Shown in pieces: positions 1 through 11,971 of a stretch of 64,000 bases of DNA. The DNA is from Silurus meridionalis. Its lineage: Eukaryota > Chordata > Actinopteri > Siluriformes > Siluridae. The stretch lies in the NCBI RefSeq assembly GCF_014805685.1, contig NC_060906.1, positions 26,105,126 to 26,169,125 of the forward strand, given 5' to 3'. The position numbers and the translations under genes were made by a program. The notes beneath the pieces were generated by a model, which searched no databases, had not been told where the DNA came from, and saw nothing but the letters and a program-made list of their open reading frames with translations. The stretch's first letter is position 1; each line of letters starts with the position of its first letter.

Positions 1-1735
1 CTAAAGTAAGTGTCCATGCCATGTAAAGTGCATCGTGTGCAACTGACTGTAAACAGTGCAAACAAAAAACGGTGAAGACAGACAACACAAGTCAGTGTGG
101 GAGAAATACACAAAACCCAAAACAGCCAACAGCATTGTGGGTTGTCCACAATGCTGTTGGCGTTGCGGATACAGTGTGTGTTGTAAGTGTAATTAATAGA
201 GGGTAGAGAGACCCCAATGATGTTCCCAGCTGTCCTCACAATCCTCTGTAGGGTCTTGTGATCTGAGGCGGTGCAGTTCCCAAACCAGGCAATAATGGTC
301 CCTTTGTAGAACAGGATTAGGATGGGGGGGAGTGAGATGGGCTTTTCTCAGCCTTCTCAGGAAGTAGAGGTGCTGCTTTCTTGGTGATGGAGCTGGTGTT
401 GAGTGACCAGGCAGATGTACACCAAGAAATTTGGTGCTCTTGATGATCTCAACGGAGGATCGATCGATGATCAGTGGAAAATAGCGGCTCTGTTCTCTCC
501 TGAAGTCAACCACCATCTCTTTGGTTTTGTCAACGTTCAGAGACAGGTTGTTGCTCCCACCAGGCTGTTAACTGTTGTACCTCCTCTCTGTATGCTGACT
601 CATCATTCTTGCTGATGAGACCCACCACGGTCGTGTCATCGGCGAACTGATGATGTATTTCCGATCCGGACTGACTGAGGTCTCCCAGCCAGGAGGTACA
701 GAATCCAGTTGCAGAATGAGGTGTTTAGGCCCAGTAGGCTCAGCTTCTCAATCAGGTGCTGAGGGATGATTGTGTTAAATGTTGAACTGCAAACTGAAAA
801 ACATTTGTACTCAAGTGTCCTTATTCTCCAGGTGGGTGAGGGCCAGAAAGAGGGTTGTAGAGATGGCATCATCCATGGAATGGTTTGGATGATACACAAA
901 CTGCATGAGGTCCATTGAAGGTGGTAGCTGGGACTTGATGTGCCTCATGACGAGCCTCTCAAAGCTCTTCATCACAATGGGTGTGAGTGCGACGGGATGA
1001 TAGTCATTGAGACAGGAGACTGTAGACTTCTTCAGCATGGGGACGATGGTCATCGTCTTAAGGGATGTAGGAACAACGTTGATGCTTAGGGAGATGTTGA
1101 AGATGTCTGTAAAGACATCCACTAGCTGTTCTACACATTCCCTGAGCACTCTGCCAGGAATGTTGTTTGGTCCAGCAGACATCTGTGGGTTAACTCTGCA
1201 TAGAGTTTTCCTCACTTCAGCTGTGGTTAGATGTAGCACCTGGTCACCGGGAGGAGGCACCGTCTTCCTTGTAGCTTGTGATCGAATGGGCACATGGGCC
1301 GGGTGTCTCCGCTGTCCTGAAGGTGGCTGTGGTCCAGTTCGTGAGCATTCTGCAGGTCGCTAATAACCACATAGAGTTCACACAATGCCTCCTTAGCTTT
1401 TTTCTGAATGTACACTCCGACAATAAAAACAGTGGTAAATTCCATGGGAAATAAAATGGCCTGCATCTTACAGTCACAAACTGCAGTAACGATGAGCAAT
1501 AGTGGGAGACAAGCACAGAGTTCTTGATATAAAAATACAGAGCTGCTCTTCTGTCGGCATGAAACACGGCTTGCCCATCTAGTTAGATGGCGGCGTCCAG
1601 AACTCTGTCGCTGAGCAACGTCTCTCTAAAAAAAGACGTAACACTCTCTAAACTGTAAACATGTGAAAAGCACGATTTTGGATCGGAGATGCTGCTGCAA
1701 GCTACTGCCACACCGCCTTGTTGGCACCATTATTA
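1..1735 (-). mobile_element. Rex1/Babar-like LINE, internally deleted
   Basis: Minus-strand translation between 1293 and 811 gives the N-terminal part of a non-LTR reverse transcriptase ([47 protein letters not shown]). The piece at 899-636 continues it ([19 protein letters not shown]), and 516-193 gives the region after the active site (LGVHLPG, LYFLRRLRKAH). Frames are broken by several indels, so no full ORF2 is possible. The endonuclease part is absent: the RT N-terminus joins almost directly to a 5'-UTR-like stretch at about 1390-1735 that resembles 41340-41710 and 46920-47275. Jockey-superfamily membership is clear; the Rex1/Babar assignment is from remembered family features. Confidence 0.8.
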
Positions 1736-2273
1736 CAGGTTTGTGTGTTAAACATGGTGTCCTACTCATGGGTGGAAAGACACCTACAAAAAGTGTTTGT
1801 AAGCTTTGATATTTCTTAATAAGTTAGTACTAAATCCTGAATTTATCTGTTCTTAAATTTTAAGTAACTTTGCAATAGGATTTAAAATATAATACAGTGG
1901 AACCCCGGTTTACAAGCATCATTTGTTCCAGAACCGTGCTCACAAACCAATTTACTCGTATATCGATTCAGGTTTTCCCATACTATACTTGTGTATAATA
2001 TACTATACAAAGTCTGAGGTTTGTATATCAGATTTTTGCTTGCAAGCCAATGCAAATTTCAACAAAATATTTTGCTCGTAGTACAAAACACTCATAAACC
2101 ACTTTACTCACAAAGTTCTAATGGAGTTTTCTATTATACATTGTTTGTATTTTATTTTTAAGAATCATATGGCCAAAGGGGGTGTCATTTTTCTTTAAAG
2201 ATTTTCTGTACTGAATGGTTCTGGTGCTGAACCTCAGTGAATAAAGTGTGAAAAGATTTTCTTTTTCTTTCAG

Positions 2274-2450
2274 GATGTCTGAGTGCAGGATTACAGATGA
2301 AGGATGTGCTGCTCTGGCTTCAGCTCTGAGATTAAATTCCTCATTGCATCTGAGAGAACTGAATCTGTACAACAATGAAGAAGGAGAATCAGGATTGAAG
2401 CTTCTCAATGATCTACTGAAGGACCCACACTGTAACCTGGAGAAACTGAT
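2274..2450 (+). CDS. NLR leucine-rich-repeat exon (upstream NLR gene)
   Basis: A 177-nt exon with acceptor tttctttcag ending at 2273 and donor gtgagt at 2451. It enters and leaves in phase 2, like the other LRR exons in the window. It encodes two ribonuclease-inhibitor-type LRR halves (MSECRITDEGCAALASAL, then LRELNLYN and GLKLLNDLLKDP). Such exons follow the NACHT exon in fish NLRC3/NLRP12-like genes. No NACHT exon lies to its left within the window, so it most likely belongs to a gene that starts upstream. No internal stop is seen. Confidence 0.8.
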
Positions 2451-3411
2451 GTGAGTTACAGTAGAGAGGTACAGTTTTCATGTTCCGTCAAATGTTATCT
2501 TGAAAGGTATAGGTCAAAGGTCATCATTCATCATTTTTTTACAGGTGGAAGGTTAGATAAAGATAAAGGTGATTAAAAGGTTGACTCGGTGTGATGACTG
2601 AGTGGAAGATTAAATAGAGATAAAGATGGAGTAAAATTTGCAGGTTTTATTAGTAAGACAGTGGTTAAACAGGCAGGGACGACAACATCAAATAGAGACG
2701 TCCAAGGAGTGACAAAAAGGTCATCTAAAAACAGTCAATGGTTGGGGCAGGCAGCATACAATCATAAATGTGGTAACCAGTTCAAGGTCAAACACAAAGA
2801 CAATAGAACATGGTGTCAGCTCGCTTGAGCACTTCCGGCATTGCTGCTTCCACCCCCTAAGGAACTGCCCCCTTGCAACTTGTACCCGGAAATTGCGTCC
2901 ATATTGTAAACACATAGAAGGAGGCCAGAAATTTACTGATTTATTTAACCTTAAATTACCGACCTGTTTCCACCTGACTATTCTCACCTCCGGCCCCCCG
3001 ACCGCAGCTGTTTTCCCGACTCTCCCCTCAGCATTAATCTCGGCTCTGCTCTGCTCTGCTCGCGCTCAACGCACTCTGGTTCTCGGCTCTGCTTGTGCTC
3101 AATGCTCTCCGACTTCTGGCTCCGCATCCTTGCGATCCATGGGCTTCGGCTCCTGATTCGGCTCACTGACTCGGCTCTCCTCACTCACATTTCTGGCACG
3201 GCTCTCCCTGCTCCAGACACCTTCCCGGCATCCGCCTTGGATCCTAGACCTGAGTAGCTGACACATGGAACATAACACTTTTGTACATAGCAATGTAAAA
3301 TGTGGCAACACAAATCATGGAGATATAGAATGGCAGTAGTACATTATTTAATATACAAGAACATGAGTCTCTCTGTGTCTCCTTTTTCCTCCTGCTGGGA
3401 ACTGGGAGGAG

Positions 3412-3837
3412 TCAGTAATTGGTTCCCAGGCAGGGGCTTCTGAGAATTGCAGGCCGATGGGATACAGTCAGTAAACAAGTTTTAAACTCCTCCAATAGAA
3501 TGAGTTCTATAAGCTGCTTAAAACTCTGCACACCACTCGCTGAGCACCATTTCTCAAATAATGTAGCCTTCTCACAAGCAAACTCTACATATGTCACACT
3601 TTCTCTCTTAACGGAATTTCTGAAACTCTGGCGGTACGCTTTGGGCACACGCTGATATGTGCAGAGAACAGCAGCTTTAACAGTCTCATCATTTAAACTC
3701 TGTTTTAATGTGTGACGTGGGCTCACTGGAGACATCAGCCTGGACAGGACTATGGGAGTCTGCCACAGAAGAACAGAACTTCCATGGCCAAGGCACTGGT
3801 TTGTGAAAATTGGGTCAATTCTGAAAAGCCAGATCAA
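3412..3837 (-). pseudogene. Gmr1-like Gypsy gag fragment with SCAN-like domain
   Basis: A 141-residue minus-strand reading frame contains a SCAN-like core: NDETVKAAVLCTYQRVPKAY, then RQSFRN, YVEFACEKATLFEKWC and LIELILLEEFKTCL. This is the capsid-like domain of fish Gmr1-type Gypsy retrotransposons, from which vertebrate SCAN domains are thought to derive. Nothing resembling protease or RT follows, so this is an isolated gag fragment. It is not attached to a zinc-finger array, so a host SCAN-ZNF gene is unlikely. Confidence 0.65.
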
Positions 3838-4067
3838 ACTGGTTCATAAACATAGTTAAATCAAATGCTGCCATTCTCACAAAACAGACCACAATAGGCT
3901 CACTGCACAACAGAAACAAAAAGAAAAAATACTACCAAATACAATCATCATCCCAGACGAGCCTTAATTCTGTTACGTCCCAGTCTAGGGTTGGGGAGCA
4001 CAGCATGATTTAAGGCATGGGGTGGTGGATTTTACGAGTTGGGAGTGTATTTGGTATAAGTGTGTTG

Positions 4068-4165
4068 GAGAATGGATACACAAAGAGGCAGATATAGAGG
4101 ACAGGGTGGTATGGAGACGGATGATCCGCTGTGGCGCCCCCTAATGGGAGCAGCCTAAAGAAGAA
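4068..4165 (+). mobile_element. RTE-type LINE 3' end
   Basis: Carries the characteristic 3' terminus also seen at 39420-39515: gatgatccgctgtggcg, then cctaatgggagcagcc and an aaagaagaag tail. It is a severely 5'-truncated copy in plus orientation. Confidence 0.7.
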
Positions 4166-4169
4166 GATT

Positions 4170-5261
4170 ACCGTGAGCTAATCACAGTGAGAATGGGACA
4201 GGGCAAACGTAGAGTCAGAACGGGCGTAGGTCAGTAACAGGAAATCACACAATACATGTAACAAAGTAACCTGATCAAAGCGAGCGTCGGCTAAGCAAGG
4301 TCTTGATCCCAGCTTCCCACTCGACTTTATAGGTCGCCTCCTGCTGACATCATCCAAAGGTAAGTGGACACAAGTTTAGTTTACTGGAGTGCTGGGAAGT
4401 CCTGGACTGGTGTCTCGGGGATGGCATATGCACACAACCACACACCGCATTCAAATACCATATAAAATAACAAAATACTGCCGGTTGTAACAGTAGTTAT
4501 AACGCACTCTGGTGGTGAGTGGGAGGAACAACAGGGACCAGATACGTGACAAGGTGTTTGTAGTGTAGTAATTTTATTGGCTCAATTTCAGGGCATTTTT
4601 TAAGTTGTTTATACATTCTGATTGCCTGTACATGCCTCTATTTGCCAGTGCCTGTTGAAATTGTAAGGTTATAGTTTGATGATTAATAGATATGTTCCTG
4701 TTTGTTACCATCTGTGAAAATAAAAAGTTTAAAGGTTAATGCATAATAATATACATCACATTATTAACCTGTTTTACCTTAAATATGAAGCAGAAGAACA
4801 CAGCCTTTCCCTATAAATAAAATATATGTATTTGTAATTCTGTTAAACTCCAGCTCTTTGTCCACTTATAGCAAAATGGATCCAGTTTTGAAAAGATTTT
4901 AGAACATTAAATATTCAATATAGATTTTTGCCAGCTGTTTTTTTTTTTTTATGCAGAAAAAGGGTGCATTTTGCTTTTCAGATTCTAAGTATCAGGTCAC
5001 ATCCTCTGGAGCTATAAAAAAATAAAAGGCCATTTTCAGCCTGAGGGACGAAATAATACTCATGTGACTGGAGATCAAAGTACAACTTATCTCTCATTTT
5101 TTACAAAAAGAGCAAATGTTTTGCATGTTTTAAGAGCAGTTTAGTTATACATTTCCAGGAACTAAAAGGTATATACTTTTTCGTATCTGATTTGACTTTC
5201 ATTTCTGTATCTATAATACTATATATATAATATGATATATAACTATAATATGTTGCGTGGT
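4170..5261. other. AT-rich stretch without recognised gene
   Basis: No exon or recognisable protein similarity was seen on either strand. The part 4240-4560 is less AT-rich and might be an old LTR remnant, but no terminal motif could be assigned. Short A and T runs occur around 4940-4960. Confidence 0.5.
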
Positions 5262-5492
5262 ACAGTGATGATGATCAGAAGCGAAGTGTATTCCTGAGTC
5301 AGTGTAGCAGACTGTTGACATTAACTACAGTCCAATCCGTCCTCAAAGCACCCGTTCTACTCCAGAATTTCATGGAACCACCCAAGGTGTTGATGAGAGA
5401 CCGTCCCAAGCTGCACAGAAGGTTGAAGATCCACAGAGGGGGAGAGGGGCAGGAACAGTGGTCACTGGAGCCTCAGGAGCATGTTTAACTCG

Positions 5493-5541
<49 letters not shown>

Positions 5542-6075
5542 TGATCAGGGTGTAAGTAGGAACAAGACTCACTGTAGCAGCAGAACTAAAAGGGAGAAGC
5601 AGAAGGAAACACAGACATGAGGATCTCTGGGATGAGGCGACCCACCACACCACCATCAACAAACCTGAGTGAACGTGTGAGAGTGAGGAGACGACAGCAT
5701 CCAAATATCCCAGTTCACCAAACACTCCATGTCCATGATCCCTCCAGATCTGCTCCTTTACCTCACAAACACCTACTGACTAAAGACTCCGCTAAATAAA
5801 TATGTGTTCAGCCTCGACTTGAACACTGAGACTGTGTCTGAGTCCCGAACACTGATCGGAAGGCTGTTCCATAACTGTGGGGTTTATAAGAGAAACATCT
5901 GCCCCCTGCTGGAGTCTTCATTATTTGAGGTACCAACAAATAACCTGCACCTTTTGATCTAAGTAGGCGTGGAGGATCATCCTGGTACAAAAGTTCACTC
6001 AGATACTGCGGTGTGAGAGCGTTAAGTGCTTTATATATCAGTAGTAGTATTTTATAATCAATGCGAGATTTCTAC
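5262..6075 (-). mobile_element. L2-type LINE 3' end
   Basis: Reverse complement of the 3' part of the L2 copy at 44551-46905. It encodes (minus strand) the C-terminal YQDDPPRLLRSKGAGYLLVP motif and KTPAGGRCFSYK, then a 3' UTR containing a (GA)n run at 5496-5539. The other L2 copy has (CT)n at the equivalent place (46364-46400), so that microsatellite belongs to the element. Confidence 0.75.
5496..5539. repeat. (GA)n microsatellite inside L2 3' UTR
   Basis: Uninterrupted GA dinucleotides of about 22 repeats. Confidence 0.95.
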
Positions 6076-6255
6076 CATTAGGGGGCGCCACAGCAGATCA
6101 TCCGTCTCCATCCCCCCCCGTCCTCTACATGTGTCTCTTTCACACCAACTTCCTGCATGTCTTCCCTCACCACATCCATTAACCTCCTCCTTGCTCTTTC
6201 TCTTTTCCTCCTTCCTGTTGGCTCTATCCTCAGCGTTCTTCTACTGATATACCCC
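6076..6255 (-). mobile_element. RTE-type LINE 3' end
   Basis: The minus strand of this stretch ends in the RTE terminus (seen on plus as ccattagggggcgccacag, then gatcatccgtctcc) and covers the region encoding the C-terminal residues of the RTE protein. It abuts the L2 fragment directly, giving a TE-TE mosaic. Confidence 0.7.
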
Positions 6256-6518
6256 ATGCAATTATGACTAATATAATAACTGAAATATGTGTATGGAAAT
6301 GCAGTAGGTTTTGGGTATGTGTATGAACAAAAACTTATTTTTTTTTACCTTTCATCTGCAAAGAAAAGAATGTTTGATGTTGATGACCAACTTACACCTG
6401 TCAAGATAACTTTTGATGGAAAACACAAACTGCACCTGACTGTTATAGAGAATACTGTATAATATTCATCATTCCAAACCTTTTCCTTTATGACTGATAA
6501 TTCCACTGTCCTGTTCAG

Positions 6519-6520
<2 letters not shown>

Positions 6521-6578
<58 letters not shown>
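6521..6578. repeat. (GT)n microsatellite
   Basis: Uninterrupted GT dinucleotides of about 29 repeats, ending some 30 bases before a splice acceptor at 6608. Confidence 0.95.
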
Positions 6579-6580
<2 letters not shown>

Positions 6581-6608
6581 TAATTCTGTCCTGTTCTGTG
6601 TCTTACAG

Positions 6609-6699
6609 TATTGAGGTGTCTCGCTCTAAAGCTTCACCCACCAGCACCAATAGAACTCCTCAGACCTCCAGCTTCTTTTCCTGGCTGAAGTTTTGGTGA
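6609..6699 (+). CDS. Candidate last exon of upstream NLR gene
   Basis: Acceptor ctgtgtcttacag ends at 6608. The reading frame then runs IEVSRSKASPTSTNRTPQ, then TSSFFSWLKFW and a TGA at 6697-6699. The exon begins with the third base of a codon (phase 2), which matches the phase-2 donor of the LRR exon at 2450, so the two could splice together in frame. The peptide is not one I recognise from a named family; it is Ser/Thr rich with an aromatic C-terminus. Assignment as a terminal NLR exon rests on position, phase and splice signal only. Confidence 0.45.
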
Positions 6700-7086
6700 A
6701 GTGTCCCACATTTCCAGCAGTCTGGAAGCTGAATCTTTTCTATACAGATTTAGAAAGTCCACAACAATTGCTGTAATTTATCACATCCTTTATCCCCTCA
6801 GCTAAACGTGACTTCAGGCTTTAATTACATTTTTTATATTGCAAAGTCAAATCCTTCAGCATCTTTACACGTACCAGAGAGATCATCACATCATCACAAT
6901 GATTACACAAACACACAGCTGTCCATGTTGTAGCTAACATTTCTGTAATGTGTTGTTGCTTTCAAAACATTAATTCACTCGTTGTGTTGTGAATCAGAAT
7001 CAGAGAGAGTTTCTCCACACGGGATTAAATCATAATAATGATGCTAATTTATTCTTTTGATTTTCAGTTCAATGTTTGCTAACCTG

Positions 7087-7120
<34 letters not shown>

Positions 7121-7593
7121 GTTGGGGGACTCATCAGTAAGTGAGGGTTTTGGAAACAATGACTTGATGGTCAGTATGTGATGAAGATGTGCTGATGATC
7201 CTGATCATTGTGGAGCTGCAATGTTGTGAGTTATTATTATTGTATAACATGTTGAATCATGATGCTGTGTGCTGTCAGGATGTGGCAGGTCGCAGAAATG
7301 TGATAAATAATGACTGAATCATGTTAATAAGAAAGTTAAAACATGTCTGATTAGCTTGCTAGCTAGTTAGCTAACATATACACTTCCATTAGATTTTACT
7401 ATAAATCTTTTGCATATGATAAATAATTGCATCTTTATTAAGTCATTTATAAAAATATATTTATTCATTAACCAGGAACTACACATCTTAATATTTTCTG
7501 AGATCATTATTACTCTTAGCTGAGAATTAGGAGGAATAAACCTTCTGATTTTTGTTCAATATTTTCCATTGCTTTTTATTAAGTTCAGTGAAT
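6700..7593. other. Intergenic AT-rich stretch
   Basis: No coding similarity was seen. It holds a short (GA)n run near 7091-7118. AT-rich DNA continues up to the pentamer array. Confidence 0.5.
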
Positions 7594-9540
7594 TACACAA
7601 TACACTACACTACACTACACAACACTACACTACTACACTACACACTACACTACACTACACTACATTACACTACACTACATTACACTACATTACACTACAC
7701 TACACCACACCACACCACACTACACTACACTACACCACACTACATTACACCACATTACACCACACCACACCACACTACACTACACTACACTACACTCACA
7801 CTACACTACACAACACTACACTGCACTACACTACACCACACCACACCACACACACCACACCACACTACACACACTACACCACACTACACTACACTACAAC
7901 ACTACACTACACACTACACCACACCACACACACTACACCACACTACACTACACTACACTACACCACACCACACACACTACACCACACACATTACACTACA
8001 CTACACTACACTACACCACACCACACCACATTACATTACACCACACTACATTACACTACACTACACTACACCACACCACACTACACTACACTACACAACA
8101 CTACACCACATTACACTACACCACACTACACCACACTACATTACACTACACTACACTACACCACACCACATTACACTACACTACACTACACCACTACACT
8201 ACACAACACTACACTACACTACACCACACCACACTACATTACACTACACAACACTACACTACATTACACTACACTACACTACACTACACTACACTACACT
8301 ACACTACACTACACCACACCACATTACACTACACTACACTACACCACACCACACCACATTACATTACACCACACTACACTACACTACACTACACTACATT
8401 ACACCACACCACACCACATTACATTACACTACACCACACCACATTACTACACCACACTACACCACATTACATTACACTACACTACACTACACTACACACT
8501 ACACCACACCACATTACACTACACCACACTACACCACATTACATTACACTACACTACACTACACTACACTACACTACACCACACCACATTACATTACACT
8601 ACACCACACCACATTACACTACACAACACTACACTACACTACACCACACCACATTACATTACACTACACTACACTCACACCACACCACACTACACTACAC
8701 AACACTACACCACCACACTACACCACACCACATTACACTACACTACACCACACCACATTACATTACACCACACTACATTACATTACACTACACTACACTA
8801 CACAACACCACACCACACTACACCACACCACACCACACCACATTACACTACACTACACTACACTACACCACTACATTACACCACACTACATTACACTACA
8901 CCACACCATTACACTACACTACACCACCACATTACATTACACTACACACACCACATTACACTACACTACACCACATTACATTACACTACACTACACTACA
9001 CTACACTACACTACACTACACTACACTCACTACACTACACTACACTCACTACACTACACTACACCACACTACACTACACTACACTACACTACATTACACC
9101 ACACTACACCACTACACTACACTACATTACACTACACTACACCACACCACCACATTACACTACACTGCACTACACTACACCACACACCACACTACATTAC
9201 ACTACACACCACACCACATTACATTACACCACACTACATTACACTACACTACACTACACCATTACACTACACTCACACCACACCACACTACACCACACCA
9301 CACCACACTACACCACACTACACTACACCACACCACACTACACTACACTACACTACACCACACTACACCACACCACACTACACTACACTACACCACACCA
9401 CACTACACCACACACCACATTACACTACACCACACTACACTACACCACACTACACTACACACCACATTACATTACACCACACTACATTACACTACACTAC
9501 ACCACACCACATTACACTACACCACATTACACTACACTAC
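7594..9540. repeat. Pentanucleotide (CACTA)n array, 1.95 kb
   Basis: Almost pure 5-bp periodicity with unit CACTA and variants CACCA, CATTA and CACAA, plus occasional indels that shift register. Long reading frames of His/Tyr/Thr repeats are by-products of a stop-poor period. The array ends exactly at the first base of the retroviral 5' LTR (TGTTAG at 9541). Confidence 0.97.
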
Positions 9541-9885
9541 TGTTAGTGTTAAGATGGTTTTCACACTGTTTCACACACATTCCTTTGTCTGCTCAGTGTC
9601 TATAGAATATTTACGATGTTAGTCTGTAAGGTAAACAGGAGTCTTATCTGGACTCACACATCGCCAGCTAGTATATCCTCTTGTCTAAACAGGAAACAAC
9701 TAGGTCAGGTTTCTTTTCTTTGTATGTGTATATAAACGTTCTGCCGCCTGCAATAAACTGAAGAGGAAGCATTTGCTGTGTGCGGTGTGATTCTTCCCTG
9801 ATCAGAAAGGCCTACGGGTATCGCAGATCGTATGGAAAACCTCTCCACGAATTAAGTTTCGTTTGGGCATGATAAAAATCTAACA
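9541..9885 (+). repeat. ERV 5' LTR
   Basis: Begins TGTTAG and ends CTAACA, a perfect 6-bp inverted terminal pair. A TATAAA lies at 9731 and an AATAAA at 9752, as expected for U3/R. It is followed four bases later by the primer binding site. Its first 96 bp recur at 14318 with one mismatch. Confidence 0.88.
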
Positions 9886-9889
9886 GTTT

Positions 9890-9907
9890 TGGTGTCAGAA
9901 GTGGGAT
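9890..9907 (+). promoter_or_regulatory. Retroviral primer binding site, tRNA-Leu type
   Basis: TGGTGTCAGAAGTGGGAT follows the LTR. As I recall the 3' end of vertebrate tRNA-Leu(CAA), this is its exact complement including CCA. Position and the leading TGG support the call independently of the tRNA identity. Confidence 0.75.
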
Positions 9908-10515
9908 ACTTTCAGCAATATCCAAAAAGGGAAATCACGCATCAAGGTGAGTTTAATGTACTTCCTTGTTTGCGGGGATTGTCCCGTATGCCAGCCAATA
10001 GGGCTGCATATGTTTTCGTGTCTTGGTTATGCATTAATTGTTTAATGATAATTTCCTTTGGTGGGATGATTTCGTCGCGACATTGGTTTCCTCACCTTAG
10101 ATGTAAGATGCAAGATTAGAAGACGTTTTTTACGGTCTGTCTAATATAGGCGATATTGTCTGAAGTATCCAAAAGAATCCACGATAATTTATATGCCCGA
10201 AAAAAATAGATAAATGAAAAATGAATTGTTTTTAAGAAGAAAATAAATAAATAAAATAAAAAAAGTGAGAGAAAATAGAAAAGGAACTAAAGAAAAACTG
10301 ACATTTTGAAAAGACTTTAAAATTTTTCAAAAGACTTCAATCTTGTTTTGGCTTTATAGTCTATTTTTTTCTCCTACCTAACAAAATTTGTGATTCAATT
10401 GGAGAGATTGGATTATTTTTTTGTTTGAAGACTGCGATCCCCCTGGTGCCTAGTGTTGTGTGTATTGTCTGTGTATTAAGTGTTGTGTGTCTGTTCTTTG
10501 TTCTGTGTTAAGAAG

Positions 10516-10680
10516 ATGGGTCATGACATTTCTCGCTTATTGCCGGAAGAAAATCCCAAAGATTTTATGTATAGGAATTGTGCCGGTTATTGAACTAATC
10601 CTTATTTAGACCATTTGGCATTATGGAGTGAAATTGTATTACATCTAGATACTTTTTTTCTAGAGATTTAGATGCTGCTA
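10516..10680 (+). pseudogene. ERV gag N-terminal remnant
   Basis: ATG at 10516 opens with Met-Gly (MGHDISRLLPEENP), the N-myristoylation pattern of a retroviral matrix protein. An in-frame TGA follows after 25 codons, and another stop near 10672. Past 10690 no capsid or nucleocapsid similarity can be traced, so most of gag is deleted before the protease remnant at 10811. Confidence 0.55.
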
Positions 10681-10810
10681 GAGGTTTCTACTATGCTCCA
10701 GGTTAAGTTAACCCGTTATGCTCTGCACTGCAACAGGAAGTGGTGCATTCCAGCCTCAGCACAAAACTCAAGGAGGAGGTCCTAGGAAAAAGGGGAAGTT
10801 CTATTAGGGA

Positions 10811-10975
10811 ATGGATAGATTTCCAATTTCATGTCCTGTAACTCACCTTTTGCCTGTAGTGACACAGACTGGTACTAATTTTTATCATAGCTTTACAATA
10901 ATTCCAAACTCGCCTTTAAACCTTTTAGGAAGAGATATGATGCATAAAATGGGAATGGAGATTCTGTTTTTGAAA
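10811..10975 (+). pseudogene. ERV protease C-terminal remnant
   Basis: The frame carries SPLNLLGRDMMHKMG, matching the conserved C-terminal LLGRD-type motif of retroviral aspartic proteases, preceded by a HSFTIIP strand. The N-terminal DTG active-site segment is not present upstream, so the domain is truncated. It lies in a different frame from the RT that follows. Confidence 0.65.
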
Positions 10976-11007
10976 CCAATGTCTCACTGTCTTTTCCTTC
11001 TGTCCTC

Positions 11008-11595
11008 ATGCTCTCAACCGAGCCACAGCCACATCCGGAAGATTTCTTCCAAGGTAGTACAGAGGTCCTGCCTGATGAACCGAATTTAGGTGAAGTTAAC
11101 CCTAAATTATGGGCCTCTCACAAAGATGAGGCAGGTTTAATCCAGGTAAAACCGTATCATGCACTCATGAAAACACACCATCCGATTTTTGTTAAACAAT
11201 ATCCATTGTCGAAAGAGAAGAATGTTGGCATTGCTCCAGTTATTGACAATTTATTGTCACAAGGTGTTTTGATCGAGACACATTCACCGTATAACACACC
11301 GATTAATCCTGTCTTGAAGGCAGATAAAAAATGCTGGAGGCTAACACAGGATTTACGTGAGATTAATAAATTAGTTATTCCGTTAGCTCCTTTGGTGCCC
11401 GATGTAGCTACCATTGTTAACTCTATACCAGCGACTCACAGATTTTTTACTGTGATTGATCTTTGTTCTGCTTTTTTCAGTGTCCCTTTGGCCTCAGAGA
11501 CGCAGCCACTTTTCGCATTTACCTATAGGGGACGTCAATTCACCTGGACACGTCTTCCTCAGGGTTTTGTTGATTCGTCAGCCGAATTATGCTAA
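11008..11595 (+). pseudogene. ERV reverse transcriptase, fingers/palm part
   Basis: Shows the retroviral RT order: KQYPLSKE, a fingers segment ending in WRLTQDLREINK, then FFTVIDLCSAFFSVPL with the first catalytic Asp, FAFTYRGRQFTWTRLPQGF, then loss of homology. After LPQGF the text jumps directly to the connection domain, so the block with the two catalytic Asp residues (the Y-x-D-D motif) is missing. The enzyme would be inactive. Confidence 0.8.
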
Positions 11596-11971
11596 GCCTT
11601 TTCACCTATATGTGCACGAACGTGGTGGTACGGCTGCGGGGATCCTAGCCCAGGAACACGGTGACAGATATCGCCCTGTTGCATATCTTTCCAAATCTTT
11701 AGAAAACATAGCACAAGGGTTGCCCTCGTGCTTGCGTGCAGTGGCTGCTGCGGCTCTGATGGTCCGGGATGCTGAGAAAACGGTGCTGTCACATCCTTTG
11801 ATACTGTACACCTCACATCAGGTAACAGCTATTTTACACAACCTCAACACACAACATATGACAGCACAACGTAGATCTGGTTATGAGACCACACTCTTGG
11901 CAACGGAAAACTTAACTATTAAGCCTTCTTCTCAGCCGCATTCAGCTGTAGTAGCTCATGTGATCTGCTAG
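11575..11971 (+). pseudogene. ERV RT connection domain
   Basis: In a second frame the sequence resumes with YAKPFHLYVHERGGTAAGIL, then YRPVAYLSKSLENIAQG and CLRAVAAAALMVRDAEK, the connection region of gamma-like RTs. By comparison with typical family lengths, roughly 140 codons are missing between LPQGF and this segment. It ends in TAG at 11969; the RNase H frame takes over about ten bases earlier. Confidence 0.75.

Noticed and set aside
7552..9605. 664- and 678-codon open frames of His/Tyr/Thr repeats
   Set aside because: They are translations of a 5-bp repeat without stop codons, open in more than one frame and without promoter, start context or non-repeat domain.
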